NCBI RefSeq assembly: GCF_027489515.1
Contig: NZ_JAIXZS010000099.1
Location: 1-45,536, forward strand
From: Novosphingobium sp.
Lineage (GTDB): Bacteria > Pseudomonadota > Alphaproteobacteria > Sphingomonadales > Sphingomonadaceae
DNA: 45,536 nt
Direction of reading: 5' to 3'
Made by a program: the position numbers and the translations under genes. The notes below the pieces were generated by a model, which worked only from the letters and a program-made list of their open reading frames with translations, was not told where the DNA came from and did not search any database. Shown in pieces: positions 7,900 to 16,368 of the stretch; positions within the stretch are counted from its first letter, which is position 1, and every line of letters begins with the position of its first letter.

Positions 7900-9432
7900 T
7901 TAAGCGGCGCGGCTCAGCATGGAGGGCGCGGCCTGCCCGATGCTGGAAATGCGGAAACGGGCGACGAGGTCGCGAAGTGTTTCAGCCTCGCGCATCAGGC
8001 TGTGCGCTGCCGCGTTGCTTTCCTCCACCATTGCGGCGTTCTGCTGGGTGAACTTGTCGATCCGGGAGAAACTGGCGTTCACGCTACTCAGGTCGTCGGC
8101 CTGCTGTGCAGCTTCCTCCGTAATCTCGCCAATCGCGCCACTGATGTCCGTGATCTGGTCCACGATCCGGCGCAAGGCTGTGCCAGTCTCGCCCACGAGT
8201 TCGACGCCTGTGACAACCTGCGCCGACGATGCGTTGATGAGCGTCTTGATCTCGTGTGCCGCATCGGCGCTGCGTTGGGCAAGTGCGCGCACTTCAGTGG
8301 CGACCACGGCAAAACCCTTGCCTGCTTCTCCGGCGCGGGCCGCTTCGACCCCGGCGTTGAGCGCAAGGAGATTGGTCTGGAAGGCAATGCCGTCGATGAT
8401 CGTGACGATCTGAGAGATCTCGTTCGAGGACTGTTCGATCGCGGTCATTGCCGAGACGGCGCGCTGAACCACGGCTCCCCCGATCATTGCGTCATCCCGT
8501 GCCGCCGCGGTTGCGCGGTTGGTTGCGTCGGCGCGTTTGGCTGAGTTGCGGATAGCCGCTGAGAGACGATTCGTATCTTCACTGTTTTGGGCAATGGCAT
8601 TTGCCTGCTCTTCTGTCCGGCGGGCAAGGTCATCTGACGCGGTGCGGATTTCGCCCGAGCCTGTCGCCATCTGGGTTGCCGCTTGGACAACACGGCCAAG
8701 CAGGCGATCGAGATCTGCAGCCGCGCTGTTCAATGAGGTCCGCAGCGCTTCATATGCTGGCGGGAATGAGCGTTCGATACGCGCTGCAAGATCGCCATCG
8801 GCAAGCGCATCCAGCCGGGTACCGAGTGCTTCGATGACAACGGCCTGTTCAGCGGCGATCCGATTGCGTTCTGCGGCCGATTCTGCCTCCAGTCGCGCCC
8901 GTTCTGCATTCGCCAAGGCCTGGTTGACGACGAGACGCGCAACCTGTTCGCACAGAATGACGAGGATGGCTGTCTCCAGCACCACGACTGCGGCGTGAAA
9001 GAGCACGCGCCCGAATTCGCTGCTACCGGTCCAGATTATGCCGGGCGCAAAGATGTTCCCGAGCAGGTGATGTACCGCCGTCAGTGCAGCGGCGCATACA
9101 ACGGGCTTCCAATCCGCCATGACCGCAATCATGGCGAGTGCGGCAAAGAAGACCATGTGGATATCGACCATGAGCGGCGCGCCAGCCCATTGATAGAGCA
9201 GGATCATGGGCATCGCGGCAACCGCGCTGCCCATGGCGAGGCGGGTTGCAACATCGGCATGTCCCTGCATTACAAGCCACAACGGGATTGCCGCCACCGC
9301 GAGCGCCAGCAGGAGCGGCATCACACCGCTCGACGCGGCTACGCAGCCGCCGCCGATGATGATCAGTGCCAGGAAACACGTGGCAGCAAGGACCTTGAGG
9401 CCATTGCGGCGGACGGCGAGGAGTTCATCCAT
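7900..9432 (-). CDS. Methyl-accepting chemotaxis protein with an N-terminal multi-pass membrane sensor
   Basis: This 510-residue receptor starts at ATG 9432 ([11 protein letters not shown]). Roughly residues 13-170 form five or six transmembrane helices with almost no periplasmic domain, including [21 protein letters not shown]-like linker ([17 protein letters not shown]) follows. The signalling domain has the hairpin tip [20 protein letters not shown] and the flanking [20 protein letters not shown]. No C-terminal CheR/CheB pentapeptide is seen. It should feed a CheA/CheW pathway encoded elsewhere; no che gene is in the window. Its start overlaps the end of the upstream small membrane-protein gene by eight bases, so the two are probably translated together. 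The longer 529-residue reading adds an unconvincing Arg/Pro-rich tail. The sensed ligand is unknown. Confidence 0.92.
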   Translation of the reverse strand: MDELLAVRRNGLKVLAATCFLALIIIGGGCVAASSGVMPLLLALAVAAIPLWLVMQGHADVATRLAMGSAVAAMPMILLYQWAGAPLMVDIHMVFFAALAMIAVMADWKPVVCAAALTAVHHLLGNIFAPGIIWTGSSEFGRVLFHAAVVVLETAILVILCEQVARLVVNQALANAERARLEAESAAERNRIAAEQAVVIEALGTRLDALADGDLAARIERSFPPAYEALRTSLNSAAADLDRLLGRVVQAATQMATGSGEIRTASDDLARRTEEQANAIAQNSEDTNRLSAAIRNSAKRADATNRATAAARDDAMIGGAVVQRAVSAMTAIEQSSNEISQIVTIIDGIAFQTNLLALNAGVEAARAGEAGKGFAVVATEVRALAQRSADAAHEIKTLINASSAQVVTGVELVGETGTALRRIVDQITDISGAIGEITEEAAQQADDLSSVNASFSRIDKFTQQNAAMVEESNAAAHSLMREAETLRDLVARFRISSIGQAAPSMLSRAA

Positions 9433-9754
9433 GGGGCGAGGCTTTCGGGGGCTGGCAAAGAAATGACGGGATGGCGACGGCAAGCGCACCTTCGCGCATG
9501 GCGCGCATGCCGAGGCCGGGCGGCGGGGATATCAGGATCAGGCCGCCGAAGGGGCCTGCGCCGTTCAGTTTAGCGCCGTTCTCGAGCGCCCAATCGAGCG
9601 CGGCACGCGGGCTGCCGGGAACAAATGGTACGTAGAGCGCAGCAAGGCCGGGGCGTGGGGCAAGTTCGGCCACGGCGACCACACCTGCCAGCACGGCGCA
9701 TTGCACGGCGAGCGCAAAACGGGGACTGACGAAGATGGACGGAGCGGCGGGCAT
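9425..9754 (-). CDS. Small hypothetical protein overlapping the chemoreceptor start
   Basis: The 109-residue product has one convincing hydrophobic helix at about residues 13-32 ([20 protein letters not shown]). It then has a Gly/Pro-rich part with [19 protein letters not shown] and [20 protein letters not shown] do not recognise the family. The N-terminus inside and the remainder outside the membrane would fit a single-pass periplasmic protein (inference). Its stop overlaps the chemoreceptor start by eight bases, so a joint role in sensing is plausible. The gene runs divergently from thyA. Base composition is like that of its neighbours. Confidence 0.6.
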   Translation of the reverse strand: MPAAPSIFVSPRFALAVQCAVLAGVVAVAELAPRPGLAALYVPFVPGSPRAALDWALENGAKLNGAGPFGGLILISPPPGLGMRAMREGALAVAIPSFLCQPPKASPHG

Positions 9755-9862
9755 TCCATGAGCTTAGTCCGATGCGGACTTAAACGCTGGAAGGACGGGA
9801 TTAAGGTTAACTGCGTATTCCTGGTGCTGGTCAGTTCGGCGGGACATGGCTAGACAGAGGGC

Positions 9863-10825
9863 ATGGCCACAGCCGCTTCCCCTTCGCGAGTCCCCGCGCC
9901 ATCAGCGCATCCCGAACAGCAATATCTCGATCTGATGCGGCGCATCTGGGAAGAGGGTGACGAGCGGGTGGACCGCACGGGCATCGGCACACGCAGCGTT
10001 TTCGGCGCGCAATTGCGGTTTGATCTGGCGGGCGGCGCGATGCCGCTGCTGACGACCAAACGCGTCTATTGGAAGACAGCGACGCGCGAGTTCCTGTGGT
10101 TTCTGACCGGGCGCACCAATATCCGCGAGCTATGCGCGCAAGGCGTGGAAATCTGGACGGATTGGCCGCTCGACCGCTATCGGCGCGAGACCGGGGAGCA
10201 GATCTCACGCTCGGACTTTTCGGCGCGGATCGTGGCGGATGCGGAATTCGCCGAGGCGTGGGGCGATCTGGGGCCGGTCTACGGCAAGCAGTGGACGGAC
10301 TGGCCGGTTTATGAGCCGGCGGGGGACGGGCTCTATGCGCGGCGCGCATCGGGTGTGAACCAGGTGGCTCAAGTGGTCGAAAGCCTCAGGAAGAAGCCCG
10401 GCAGCCGGCGCCATATCGTCGAAGGCTGGAACGTGGCGGAGCTGGACCGGATGGCACTGCCGCCGTGCCACAAGACCTATCAGTTCCATGTCGCGGACGG
10501 GAAGCTTTCGGGGCTGCTTTATCAGCGCAGCTGCGACGTTGCGCTGGGGCTGCCGTTCAATCTGTGGGGCGGCGCGCTGTTCATCCGGATGCTGGCCCAG
10601 CAGTGCGATCTGGAGCCGGGTGAGCTGGTGTGGATGGGGGGCGATACGCACCTCTATCTCAACCATGCCGAGCTGGTGGAAGCGCAGTTGGCGCGGGTGC
10701 CGGCGGGTAGCCCGAAGCTGGAGATTGTGCGGCGACCGGAGAGCATTTTCGATTACCGGATCGAGGACTTCGAAGTGCCCGGTTATGCCCCGCAAGCGCA
10801 CATTGCTGCGCCGGTTGCGGTTTGA
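9863..10825 (+). CDS. thyA: Thymidylate synthase ThyA
   Basis: ThyA makes dTMP from dUMP using methylenetetrahydrofolate. The 320-residue protein is longer than the 264-residue E. coli enzyme. Part of the difference is an N-terminal Ala/Pro-rich tail of about 15 residues and part an insert around residues 140-170 (EPAGDGLYARRASGVNQV). The catalytic cysteine is Cys202 in LPPCHKTYQFHV. The dUMP-binding segment LYQRSCDVALGLPFN and the C-terminal YLNHAELVEAQL region are present. The start is ATG 9863. It runs divergently from the small gene ending at 9425. The next gene follows after a strong promoter, so it is likely transcribed separately. Confidence 0.96.
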   Translation: MATAASPSRVPAPSAHPEQQYLDLMRRIWEEGDERVDRTGIGTRSVFGAQLRFDLAGGAMPLLTTKRVYWKTATREFLWFLTGRTNIRELCAQGVEIWTDWPLDRYRRETGEQISRSDFSARIVADAEFAEAWGDLGPVYGKQWTDWPVYEPAGDGLYARRASGVNQVAQVVESLRKKPGSRRHIVEGWNVAELDRMALPPCHKTYQFHVADGKLSGLLYQRSCDVALGLPFNLWGGALFIRMLAQQCDLEPGELVWMGGDTHLYLNHAELVEAQLARVPAGSPKLEIVRRPESIFDYRIEDFEVPGYAPQAHIAAPVAV

Positions 10826-10854
10826 TTGACTCGGAAAGTGCGTTGTAATAATAT
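10826..10854 (+). promoter_or_regulatory. Near-consensus sigma70 promoter of the branched-chain 2-oxoacid dehydrogenase operon
   Basis: TTGACT (10826-10831) is followed by a 17-base spacer and TAATAT (10849-10854). The -10 lies within the AT palindrome ATAATATTAT (10848-10857) in an otherwise GC-rich region. Initiation near 10861 would give a leader of about 40 bases carrying AAGGAGG at 10886-10892, eight bases before the GTG start at 10901. Confidence 0.75.
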
Positions 10855-10900
10855 TATGCGATGAGCTAATAATGCGTCTCCGACAAAGGAGGCGCCGGGA

Positions 10901-12214
10901 GTGTCCGATGCTGGCGTCCTTCGCATGACCGATACCAAGCGCAGCAATCTTCCGCCGCTGCAGTTGCACGTTCCCGAACCGCGCTTCCGCCCTGGCGATG
11001 CGGTCGATTACCGCCATCTGGTGATCCCCGCGCCGGGTGTTCAGCCAAAGCCGGACGAGACGTGCGCAGCGAGCGAAACGCACCCGCTGTGCCTCGATCT
11101 GGTGCGCGTGCTAGGCGAAGATCACAAGGCGGTCGGGCCATGGGATCCAAAGCTAGACCCCGAGACGCTGCGGCGGATGCTGCGGCTGATGGCGCTGACG
11201 CGGGCCTTCGATGACCGGATGTATCGCGGGCAGCGGCAGGGCAAGACAAGCTTCTACATGAAATGCACCGGTGAGGAGGCGACCTCAATCGCGCCCGCGA
11301 TGGCGCTCGCTAGCGACGACATGGTGTTCCCCAGCTACCGCCAGCAGGGCATCCTGATCACGCGCGGCTATCCGATGGTCGACATGATCAACCAGATCTA
11401 TTCGAACAAGGCCGATAAGCTGAAGGGGCGCCAGCTGCCGATCATGTATTCGGCAAAGGAAGCCTCGTTCTTCTCGATCTCGGGCAACCTTGCCACGCAA
11501 TATCCGCAGGCGGTGGGCTGGGCGATGGCCAGCGCGATTCGAGGTGATACCCGGATTGCGGCGGCGTGGTTGGGCGAGGGATCGACTGCGGAAGGGGACT
11601 TCCATTCGGCGATGACGTTTGCCGCGGTCTACAACGCGCCGGTGGTGTTCAATGTCGTCAACAACCAGTGGGCGATCTCGAGCTTTTCAGGGTTTGCGGG
11701 CGCGGAGCGGACGACCTTTGCAGCGCGGGCCATCGGCTATGGCATTGCGGGGTTGCGCGTGGATGGCAACGATCCGCTCGCTGTTTATGCCGCTACGCGC
11801 TGGGCGGCGAACCGGGCGCGGGCCAATGGCGGGCCGACGCTGATCGAGCATTTTACTTATCGTGCGGAGGGGCATTCGACCTCGGACGATCCGGGCCAGT
11901 ACCGTTCGGTGCAAGAGCGCAGCGAGTGGCCGCTGGGCGATCCGATCGCGCGGCTTGCGGCGCATCTGGAAGCGCTCGGCGAATGGACGCCGGAAGCGCA
12001 TGCCGCGATGGATCTTGAGCTTGCCGAACAGGTAAAGGCGGCAGCCAAGGCGGCGGAGGCCAACGGCGTGCTGGGGCACGGCTTGCACCACCCGTTCCGC
12101 ACGCTGTTCGAGGACGTGTTCGAGGAACTGCCCTGGCACCTCAAGGAACAGAGCGAGCAGGCGATCCGCGAGCGCCGTATCAAATGGCCCGAATGGAAGG
12201 AGGAGGACTCGTGA
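10901..12214 (+). CDS. bkdA1: Branched-chain 2-oxoacid dehydrogenase E1 component, alpha subunit
   Basis: E1-alpha and E1-beta together decarboxylate the 2-oxoacids derived from valine, leucine and isoleucine, using thiamine diphosphate. The 437-residue length and the roughly 90-residue N-terminal extension fit the BCKDH alpha type and not the shorter PDH alpha type. The ThDP motif runs from AWLGEGSTAEGDF to VVNNQWAIS. The phosphorylation-loop region reads YRAEGHSTSDDPGQYRS. The GTG start at 10901 is supported by a perfect AAGGAGG eight bases upstream; ATG 10925-10927 is a weaker alternative. The TGA stop overlaps the GTG start of the beta subunit (GTGA). Confidence 0.93.
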   Translation: MSDAGVLRMTDTKRSNLPPLQLHVPEPRFRPGDAVDYRHLVIPAPGVQPKPDETCAASETHPLCLDLVRVLGEDHKAVGPWDPKLDPETLRRMLRLMALTRAFDDRMYRGQRQGKTSFYMKCTGEEATSIAPAMALASDDMVFPSYRQQGILITRGYPMVDMINQIYSNKADKLKGRQLPIMYSAKEASFFSISGNLATQYPQAVGWAMASAIRGDTRIAAAWLGEGSTAEGDFHSAMTFAAVYNAPVVFNVVNNQWAISSFSGFAGAERTTFAARAIGYGIAGLRVDGNDPLAVYAATRWAANRARANGGPTLIEHFTYRAEGHSTSDDPGQYRSVQERSEWPLGDPIARLAAHLEALGEWTPEAHAAMDLELAEQVKAAAKAAEANGVLGHGLHHPFRTLFEDVFEELPWHLKEQSEQAIRERRIKWPEWKEEDS

Positions 12215-13242
12215 GCGAGCAGCCTTCCGTGAAGAAGCTCAACATGATCGAGGCGATCAACGACGCGCTCGATGTGATGATGGGGCGGGACAGCAACATC
12301 GTCGTGATGGGCGAGGACGTCGGCTATTTCGGCGGCGTGTTCCGCGCGACGGCGGGGCTGCAGAAGAAGTATGGCCGCACGCGCGTGTTTGATACGCCGA
12401 TTAGCGAATGCGGGATCATCGGCGTGGCGGTGGGCATGGGGGCCTATGGTCTGCGCCCGGTGCCCGAGATCCAGTTCGCCGACTATATCTATCCTGGGCT
12501 CGACCAGCTCGTTTCCGAGGCGGCGCGGCTGCGATATCGCTCGGCAGGCGAGTTCACCGCGCCGATCACGGTGCGCTCGCCCTTCGGTGGCGGCATCTTC
12601 GGTGGTCAGACGCACAGCCAGAGCCCGGAGGCGCTGTTCACGCACGTATCGGGTATCAAGACCGTGATCCCGAGCACGCCGCACGATGCCAAGGGCCTCC
12701 TGATCGCGGCTATCGAGGACAACGATCCGGTGATCTTCTTCGAGCCCAAGCGCATCTACAACGGGCCGTTCAACGGCTACTACGACAAGCCGGTCGAGCC
12801 ATGGTCGCGGCACAAGGATGGCGCGGTGCCGGAAGGGTACTACCGCATCCCGCTCGGCAAAGCGCGCGTCGTGCGCGAGGGCGAGGCGATGACGGTGCTC
12901 GCCTATGGCACGATGGTCCATGTGGCCGAGGCGGTGCTCGCCGAGAAGGGCGTCGATGCCGAGATCATCGACCTGCGCACACTCGTGCCGCTCGATATCG
13001 AGACCATCAAGGCCTCGGTCGAGAAGACGGGCCGGTGCCTGATCGTACATGAGGCGACGCGCACGTCCGGCTTTGGTGCGGAGCTTTCCGCGCTGGTGCA
13101 GGAACGCTGTTTCTACCACCTCGAGGCGCCGATCGAGCGCGTGACGGGCTTCGACACGCCTTATCCGCACAGCCTTGAGTGGGCGTATTTTCCTGGTCCG
13201 GTCCGCATTGGCGAGGCTGTAGACCGTCTTCTGAAGGCCTGA
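12211..13242 (+). CDS. bkdA2: Branched-chain 2-oxoacid dehydrogenase E1 component, beta subunit
   Basis: The 343-residue beta subunit completes the ThDP-binding E1 heterotetramer. Recognisable segments are VMGEDVGYFGGVFRAT, FDTPISECGIIGVAVGMGAY, EIQFADYIYPGLDQ and the C-terminal VHEATRTSGFGAEL. I start it at GTG 12211, which overlaps the alpha stop by four bases and is preceded by AAGGAGGAGG at 12197-12206. An in-frame ATG at 12184 would start inside the alpha gene upstream of this ribosome-binding site. The E2 gene follows after four bases. Confidence 0.94.
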   Translation: MSEQPSVKKLNMIEAINDALDVMMGRDSNIVVMGEDVGYFGGVFRATAGLQKKYGRTRVFDTPISECGIIGVAVGMGAYGLRPVPEIQFADYIYPGLDQLVSEAARLRYRSAGEFTAPITVRSPFGGGIFGGQTHSQSPEALFTHVSGIKTVIPSTPHDAKGLLIAAIEDNDPVIFFEPKRIYNGPFNGYYDKPVEPWSRHKDGAVPEGYYRIPLGKARVVREGEAMTVLAYGTMVHVAEAVLAEKGVDAEIIDLRTLVPLDIETIKASVEKTGRCLIVHEATRTSGFGAELSALVQERCFYHLEAPIERVTGFDTPYPHSLEWAYFPGPVRIGEAVDRLLKA

Positions 13243-13246
13243 CGCC

Positions 13247-14494
13247 ATGGGTACATTCACATTTCGCCTGCCCGATATCGGCGAAGGCATTGCCGAGGCC
13301 GAGATTGTCGCGTGGCACATCAAGGTGGGCGATATGGTGGCCGAGGACGGGCGCGTCGCCGATCTGATGACGGACAAGGCGACTGTCGAGATGGAAAGCC
13401 CGGTGAGCGGCCGGATCGTCTCGGTTGCTGGCGAAGTGGGCGATGTGATTGCGATCGGCTCGCCGCTCGTGGTGATCGAGACAGACGGGGATGAGGAGGT
13501 TGCGCCTGAGGCTGCGGTGATCCCGGATGTGGTTGAAGCGTCGGTGGTTGCCGAGGAGCCGGTTGTGGCCACTGTTCTGCCGGTGGAGCCCGAGACGATT
13601 GCTCCGCCTGTCGTGCTGGCTTTGAAAGTCCTTGCAAGCCCGGCCGTGCGTGCGCGGGCCGAGGCACTGGGGATCGATCTGGCAGACGTGAAACCTTCGG
13701 AAGAAGGGCGCGTGCGGCATGCGGATCTGGATCAGTTCCTTGCTTACAATGCCGGCGGTGGTTTCCGTCCTGCCGCGACCAAGCGGGCTGACGAAACAGT
13801 CAAGGTTATCGGCCTCAGGCGCCGGATTGCCGAAAACATGGCCGCAGCAAAACGGCATATTCCGCATTTCACCTATGTCGAGGAATGCGATGTCACTGTG
13901 CTGGAGGAGATGCGCGCACAGCTCAACGAGGCACGAGGGACGAAGCCCAAGCTGACCATGCTGCCGCTGCTGATCACCGCGATCTGCAAGACGCTGCCAG
14001 AGTTCCCGATGCTCAACGCGCGTTATGACGACGAGGCGGGCGTGGTGACCCGCCATGGAGCGGTGCATCTGGGCATGGCGACGCAGACACCGGGCGGGCT
14101 GATGGTGCCGGTTATCCGCGATGCGCAGGACCGCAATCTGTGGCAATTGGCGAACGAGATCGCGCGGCTTGCGGATGCGGCTCGCAGCGGAACGGCGAAT
14201 TCGGCGGAGCTTTCGGGTTCGACGATCACGATCACGTCACTCGGCGCGCTGGGCGGGGTGGCGACGACACCGGTGATCAACCGGCCGGAAGTGGCGATCA
14301 TCGGCCCCAACCGGATTGTCGAGCGGCCGATGTTCGTGCCTGACGGGATGGGCGGCGAGCGTGTGGCCAAGCGCAAGCTGATGAACATTTCCATCAGTTG
14401 CGATCACCGCGTGGTCGATGGCTGGGATGCAGCGAGCTTTGTCCAGTCGCTCAAACGGCTGATCGAGACGCCGGTTCTGCTGCTGGCGGATTAA
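13247..14494 (+). CDS. bkdB: Branched-chain 2-oxoacid dehydrogenase E2 component (dihydrolipoyl acyltransferase)
   Basis: E2 forms the core of the complex and transfers the acyl group from lipoamide to CoA. The 415 residues contain one lipoyl domain (1-80) with the lipoylated lysine at Lys44 in DLMTDKATVEM, and a short Val/Glu/Pro linker. A peripheral-subunit-binding domain (ASPAVRARAEALGIDLADV, about 128-160) follows, then a C-terminal acyltransferase domain ending in the catalytic motif SCDHRVVDGWDAASF. It starts four bases after E1-beta. No E3 gene follows; the next gene is on the other strand, and the two stop codons share the palindrome TTAA (14491-14494). Confidence 0.94.
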   Translation: MGTFTFRLPDIGEGIAEAEIVAWHIKVGDMVAEDGRVADLMTDKATVEMESPVSGRIVSVAGEVGDVIAIGSPLVVIETDGDEEVAPEAAVIPDVVEASVVAEEPVVATVLPVEPETIAPPVVLALKVLASPAVRARAEALGIDLADVKPSEEGRVRHADLDQFLAYNAGGGFRPAATKRADETVKVIGLRRRIAENMAAAKRHIPHFTYVEECDVTVLEEMRAQLNEARGTKPKLTMLPLLITAICKTLPEFPMLNARYDDEAGVVTRHGAVHLGMATQTPGGLMVPVIRDAQDRNLWQLANEIARLADAARSGTANSAELSGSTITITSLGALGGVATTPVINRPEVAIIGPNRIVERPMFVPDGMGGERVAKRKLMNISISCDHRVVDGWDAASFVQSLKRLIETPVLLLAD

Positions 14495-14979
14495 CGCACC
14501 ACGCCGCGCCAGGTCATCTGGCCGTTGCCGGCGAGCGCGAGTTCGCTCGGGATGCGCCAGCGCAGGTGGGTAACGTCCTCGGCATGCGCGGGACGGCTGC
14601 GGCCATCTCGACCGCGAACCGTAAGCGCTTCGAGCGCGCCCCAGGTGCGGCCGCCATCGACTGAGACTTCCTGCGTCTCGTCCGTCGCGCCGGCAAAAGC
14701 GATCGTGCGCGGGAGCGGGTTGGTGACGGTGAAGCCGCCGTCCTTGCGACCTGACCAGTTGACCACGAAAATCACGCGGTCACCCGGCCGGAGCTGATCG
14801 GCGCGTTCCAGGATGCGCGCGGTGCGGCCACCAGGGGCAGGCTGGAAGCGTTCGATGAAGACATCGCTGGCGAACTGCACCCCGCCAAAGTTCGGAGCCG
14901 TGGCATGGGCTGCGACCGGCACGAGTGCCGCGCTTGTCGCGCCTGCGACCACGAGTGCCGGAAGGACCGCCCTGTACAT
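14491..14979 (-). CDS. Exported protein with a DUF11-like beta domain
   Basis: The 162-residue product starts at ATG 14979 with a Sec signal peptide (MYRAVLPALVVAGATSAALV, then PVAAHA as a likely cleavage site). The mature part resembles a DUF11-type beta-sandwich: LRPGDRVIFVVNWSGRKDGG, VTNPLPRTIAF, VSVDGGRTWG and a final LRWRIPSELALAGNGQMTWR. This fits a small periplasmic or surface protein of unknown role. The open frame continues upstream to 15213 only by reading through the tRNA-Asp terminator and tRNA, so the longer version is rejected. It is convergent with the E2 gene and overlaps it by four bases. Confidence 0.78.
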   Translation of the reverse strand: MYRAVLPALVVAGATSAALVPVAAHATAPNFGGVQFASDVFIERFQPAPGGRTARILERADQLRPGDRVIFVVNWSGRKDGGFTVTNPLPRTIAFAGATDETQEVSVDGGRTWGALEALTVRGRDGRSRPAHAEDVTHLRWRIPSELALAGNGQMTWRGVVR

Positions 14980-15112
14980 CGTTTCAACTGCCCCCAATGG
15001 GCGCTGCCTGCGCCGATAGGACCAGAAATGGCACAAGGGCCGATAAAGTTTGGTTAATGTCGGCTTGCGGGCACTGCGCTGGCGCACCGGGATGAAAGCG
15101 CGGAGCAGACAA

Positions 15113-15137
15113 AGAAAAAGGCACCCGAAGGTGCCTT
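15113..15137 (-). terminator. Intrinsic terminator of tRNA-Asp with a UUCG tetraloop
   Basis: Read on the minus strand, AAGGCACC and GGTGCCTT pair perfectly over eight bases around a TTCG loop. A run of T (TTTTTC, complement of 15113-15118) follows at once. The hairpin sits 15 bases after the CCA of tRNA-Asp. It also insulates the exported-protein gene downstream. Confidence 0.85.
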
Positions 15138-15151
15138 GATCGATTTCCCAA

Positions 15152-15228
15152 TGGCGCGAGTGACGGGACTTGAACCCGCGACCCTCGGCGTGACAGGCCG
15201 ATACTCTAACCAACTGAGCTACACCCGC
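15152..15228 (-). tRNA. tRNA-Asp (GTC)
   Basis: The 77-base minus-strand cloverleaf includes CCA. The acceptor strands are GCGGGTG and CACTCGC, with one G-T pair. The D-arm has TAGCTCAGTTGGTTAGAG. The anticodon arm TCGGC-CTGTCAC-GCCGA gives anticodon GTC, and the T-arm has GGTTCAAGTCC. The discriminator base is G, as expected for tRNA-Asp. It is flanked by its own promoter and terminator. Confidence 0.97.
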
Positions 15229-15246
15229 TCGCCTTGGGAGCGCCGC

Positions 15247-15274
15247 ATTTATGGGAGGAGTCTCTGGCTGTCAA
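15247..15274 (-). promoter_or_regulatory. Sigma70-type promoter of tRNA-Asp
   Basis: A perfect -35 TTGACA (complement of 15269-15274) is followed 16 bases later by ATAAAT (complement of 15247-15252), or 17 bases later by TAAATG. Initiation would fall about 12 bases before the tRNA 5' end, a short leader typical of tRNA genes. Confidence 0.75.
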
Positions 15275-15330
15275 CGCCCTAGATCGGCAAAATTGAGGCA
15301 ATTTTTGTAGCCCCGGATTTTCCTTTGAAA

Positions 15331-15555
15331 TCAGCCCCAGCGGCCGGTTTCCATCCAAATCAGGAAACGCCGCAGCGGCAGAAGCCAGACTGTTCCGAGA
15401 ATCACGTAGATGAGTGTCTGCGCGATAACCGGTTGCTTGCTTATGGGCCCGGAAAGGCCCGCCACGATCAGCGCGTAGCCAAACAGGCCAAGGATCAGCG
15501 CAAGGATGCCGAAAGGCTTGCGCCAGGTTGGCTTGTAGGTTTCGGGTTCGTCCAT
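15331..15555 (-). CDS. DUF2842 family small membrane protein
   Basis: The 74-residue product has a short cytoplasmic start with the family-typical WRKPFGIL, two transmembrane helices (ILALILGLFGYALIVAGL and AQTLIYVILGTVWLLPL), and the C-terminal LIWMETGRWG. It matches the alphaproteobacterial DUF2842 family; the function is unknown. It starts 11 bases after the 5-FCL stop on the same strand, so the two are probably co-transcribed. Confidence 0.83.
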   Translation of the reverse strand: MDEPETYKPTWRKPFGILALILGLFGYALIVAGLSGPISKQPVIAQTLIYVILGTVWLLPLRRFLIWMETGRWG

Positions 15556-15566
15556 CGTGCGTCCGA

Positions 15567-16163
15567 TCAGAAGGGGCCGTATAGCCGCGTGGGCGTTACC
15601 ACCGCCGCGAGCGGCCTGTCATGCGCCTCGGTGGGCAAGTCCTCGGCAAGCTGGCTATCCCACGCCATGCCGATGGCAGGAACGTGGGGGTGCTTCTCCA
15701 GCCAACGATCATAATGACCGCCACCCTGGCCGAGCCGCCAGCCCTCGGCGGTGAAGCCGATGAGGGGGACGAACAGGATATCGGGCGCCAGCGGATCCGC
15801 ATCGGCAAGCGGCTGCGCAGCGCCATAGGGGCCGGGCTCCAGCAGTTCGTCCAGATGAGGCGAGGCCCAGTGGCGGAACTCCATCGGCGCGTCGCGCCCG
15901 GCAAACCATGGCATCGCAATCGAATGGCCGGCCTCATGGAAATGGCGCGCATAGGCGGCCGTAGGCGCCTCGTCACCGACCGCGGCATAGAGGCCGATCG
16001 TCGCGCCCGCCGGAACCAGCGCCGAGAGCGCGGCGGGCGGGCGCAAGAATAGGAGCGCCTTGATGCGCGGTTCGAGCGCGGCGACGTGTTCGCGCCGGGC
16101 CTTGCGCAGCACCTTGCGCAAGGCGGCCTTGGCGCTGGCTGTGTCGGAAGGGTCCAAGGTCAT
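15567..16163 (-). CDS. 5-formyltetrahydrofolate cyclo-ligase
   Basis: The enzyme converts 5-formyl-THF to 5,10-methenyl-THF with ATP, recycling an inhibitory folate. The 198-residue protein has the basic N-terminal helix KAALRKVLRKARREHVA, the substrate segment MEFRHWASPHLDELLEPGPYG, and the ATP-binding motif LGQGGGHYDRWLE near residue 150. Its start directly abuts the predicted 3' end of 6S RNA. The zapA-6S-ygfA order is conserved in many proteobacteria, where the enzyme can be translated from the 6S primary transcript. DUF2842 lies downstream. Confidence 0.93.
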   Translation of the reverse strand: MTLDPSDTASAKAALRKVLRKARREHVAALEPRIKALLFLRPPAALSALVPAGATIGLYAAVGDEAPTAAYARHFHEAGHSIAMPWFAGRDAPMEFRHWASPHLDELLEPGPYGAAQPLADADPLAPDILFVPLIGFTAEGWRLGQGGGHYDRWLEKHPHVPAIGMAWDSQLAEDLPTEAHDRPLAAVVTPTRLYGPF

Positions 16164-16362
16164 CTCTACACTTCTGGCCTTGGCGAAAGGGCACCGTGCC
16201 GGGGTGACGGGACCACCATGGGTCGTTTCCAGGAGAATCCTCTGACGCGTTCACGTCAGGTGGGGACCATATACCAGGGCCAGGGCCCGGGCAGGGACAG
16301 CCCCCAAGGATTTGCTTATAGCCTCAGGGATTTCATGTGGCACGTGCCGGGCAGTACCCGTC
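16164..16362 (-). ncRNA. ssrS: 6S RNA (SsrS)
   Basis: 6S RNA mimics an open promoter and sequesters sigma70 RNA polymerase. The 243 bases between zapA and 5-FCL hold no gene and begin with a strong promoter on the minus strand, the classic ssrS position. The transcript can form a long rod. CUAUA (complement of 16317-16321) pairs with UGUAG (complement of 16166-16170). CCUUGG (complement of 16304-16309) pairs with CCAAGG (complement of 16178-16183). Further pairing such as UGCC/GGCA and CGGG/CCCG lies inside, and an apical hairpin CTGACG...CGTCAG sits near 16240-16260. The 5' end is placed from the promoter and both ends are approximate. A covariance-model search would settle it. Confidence 0.75.
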
Positions 16363-16368
16363 GCTCTC

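Noticed and set aside
9770..9820. CtrA-type site (TTAA-N7-TTAA) between thyA and the chemoreceptor gene pair
   Set aside because: Several TTAA motifs occur but none has the seven-base spacing.
15153..15213. N-terminal extension of the exported protein, from 15213
   Set aside because: The extension translates the tRNA-Asp gene and its terminator; a signal peptide begins at 14979.
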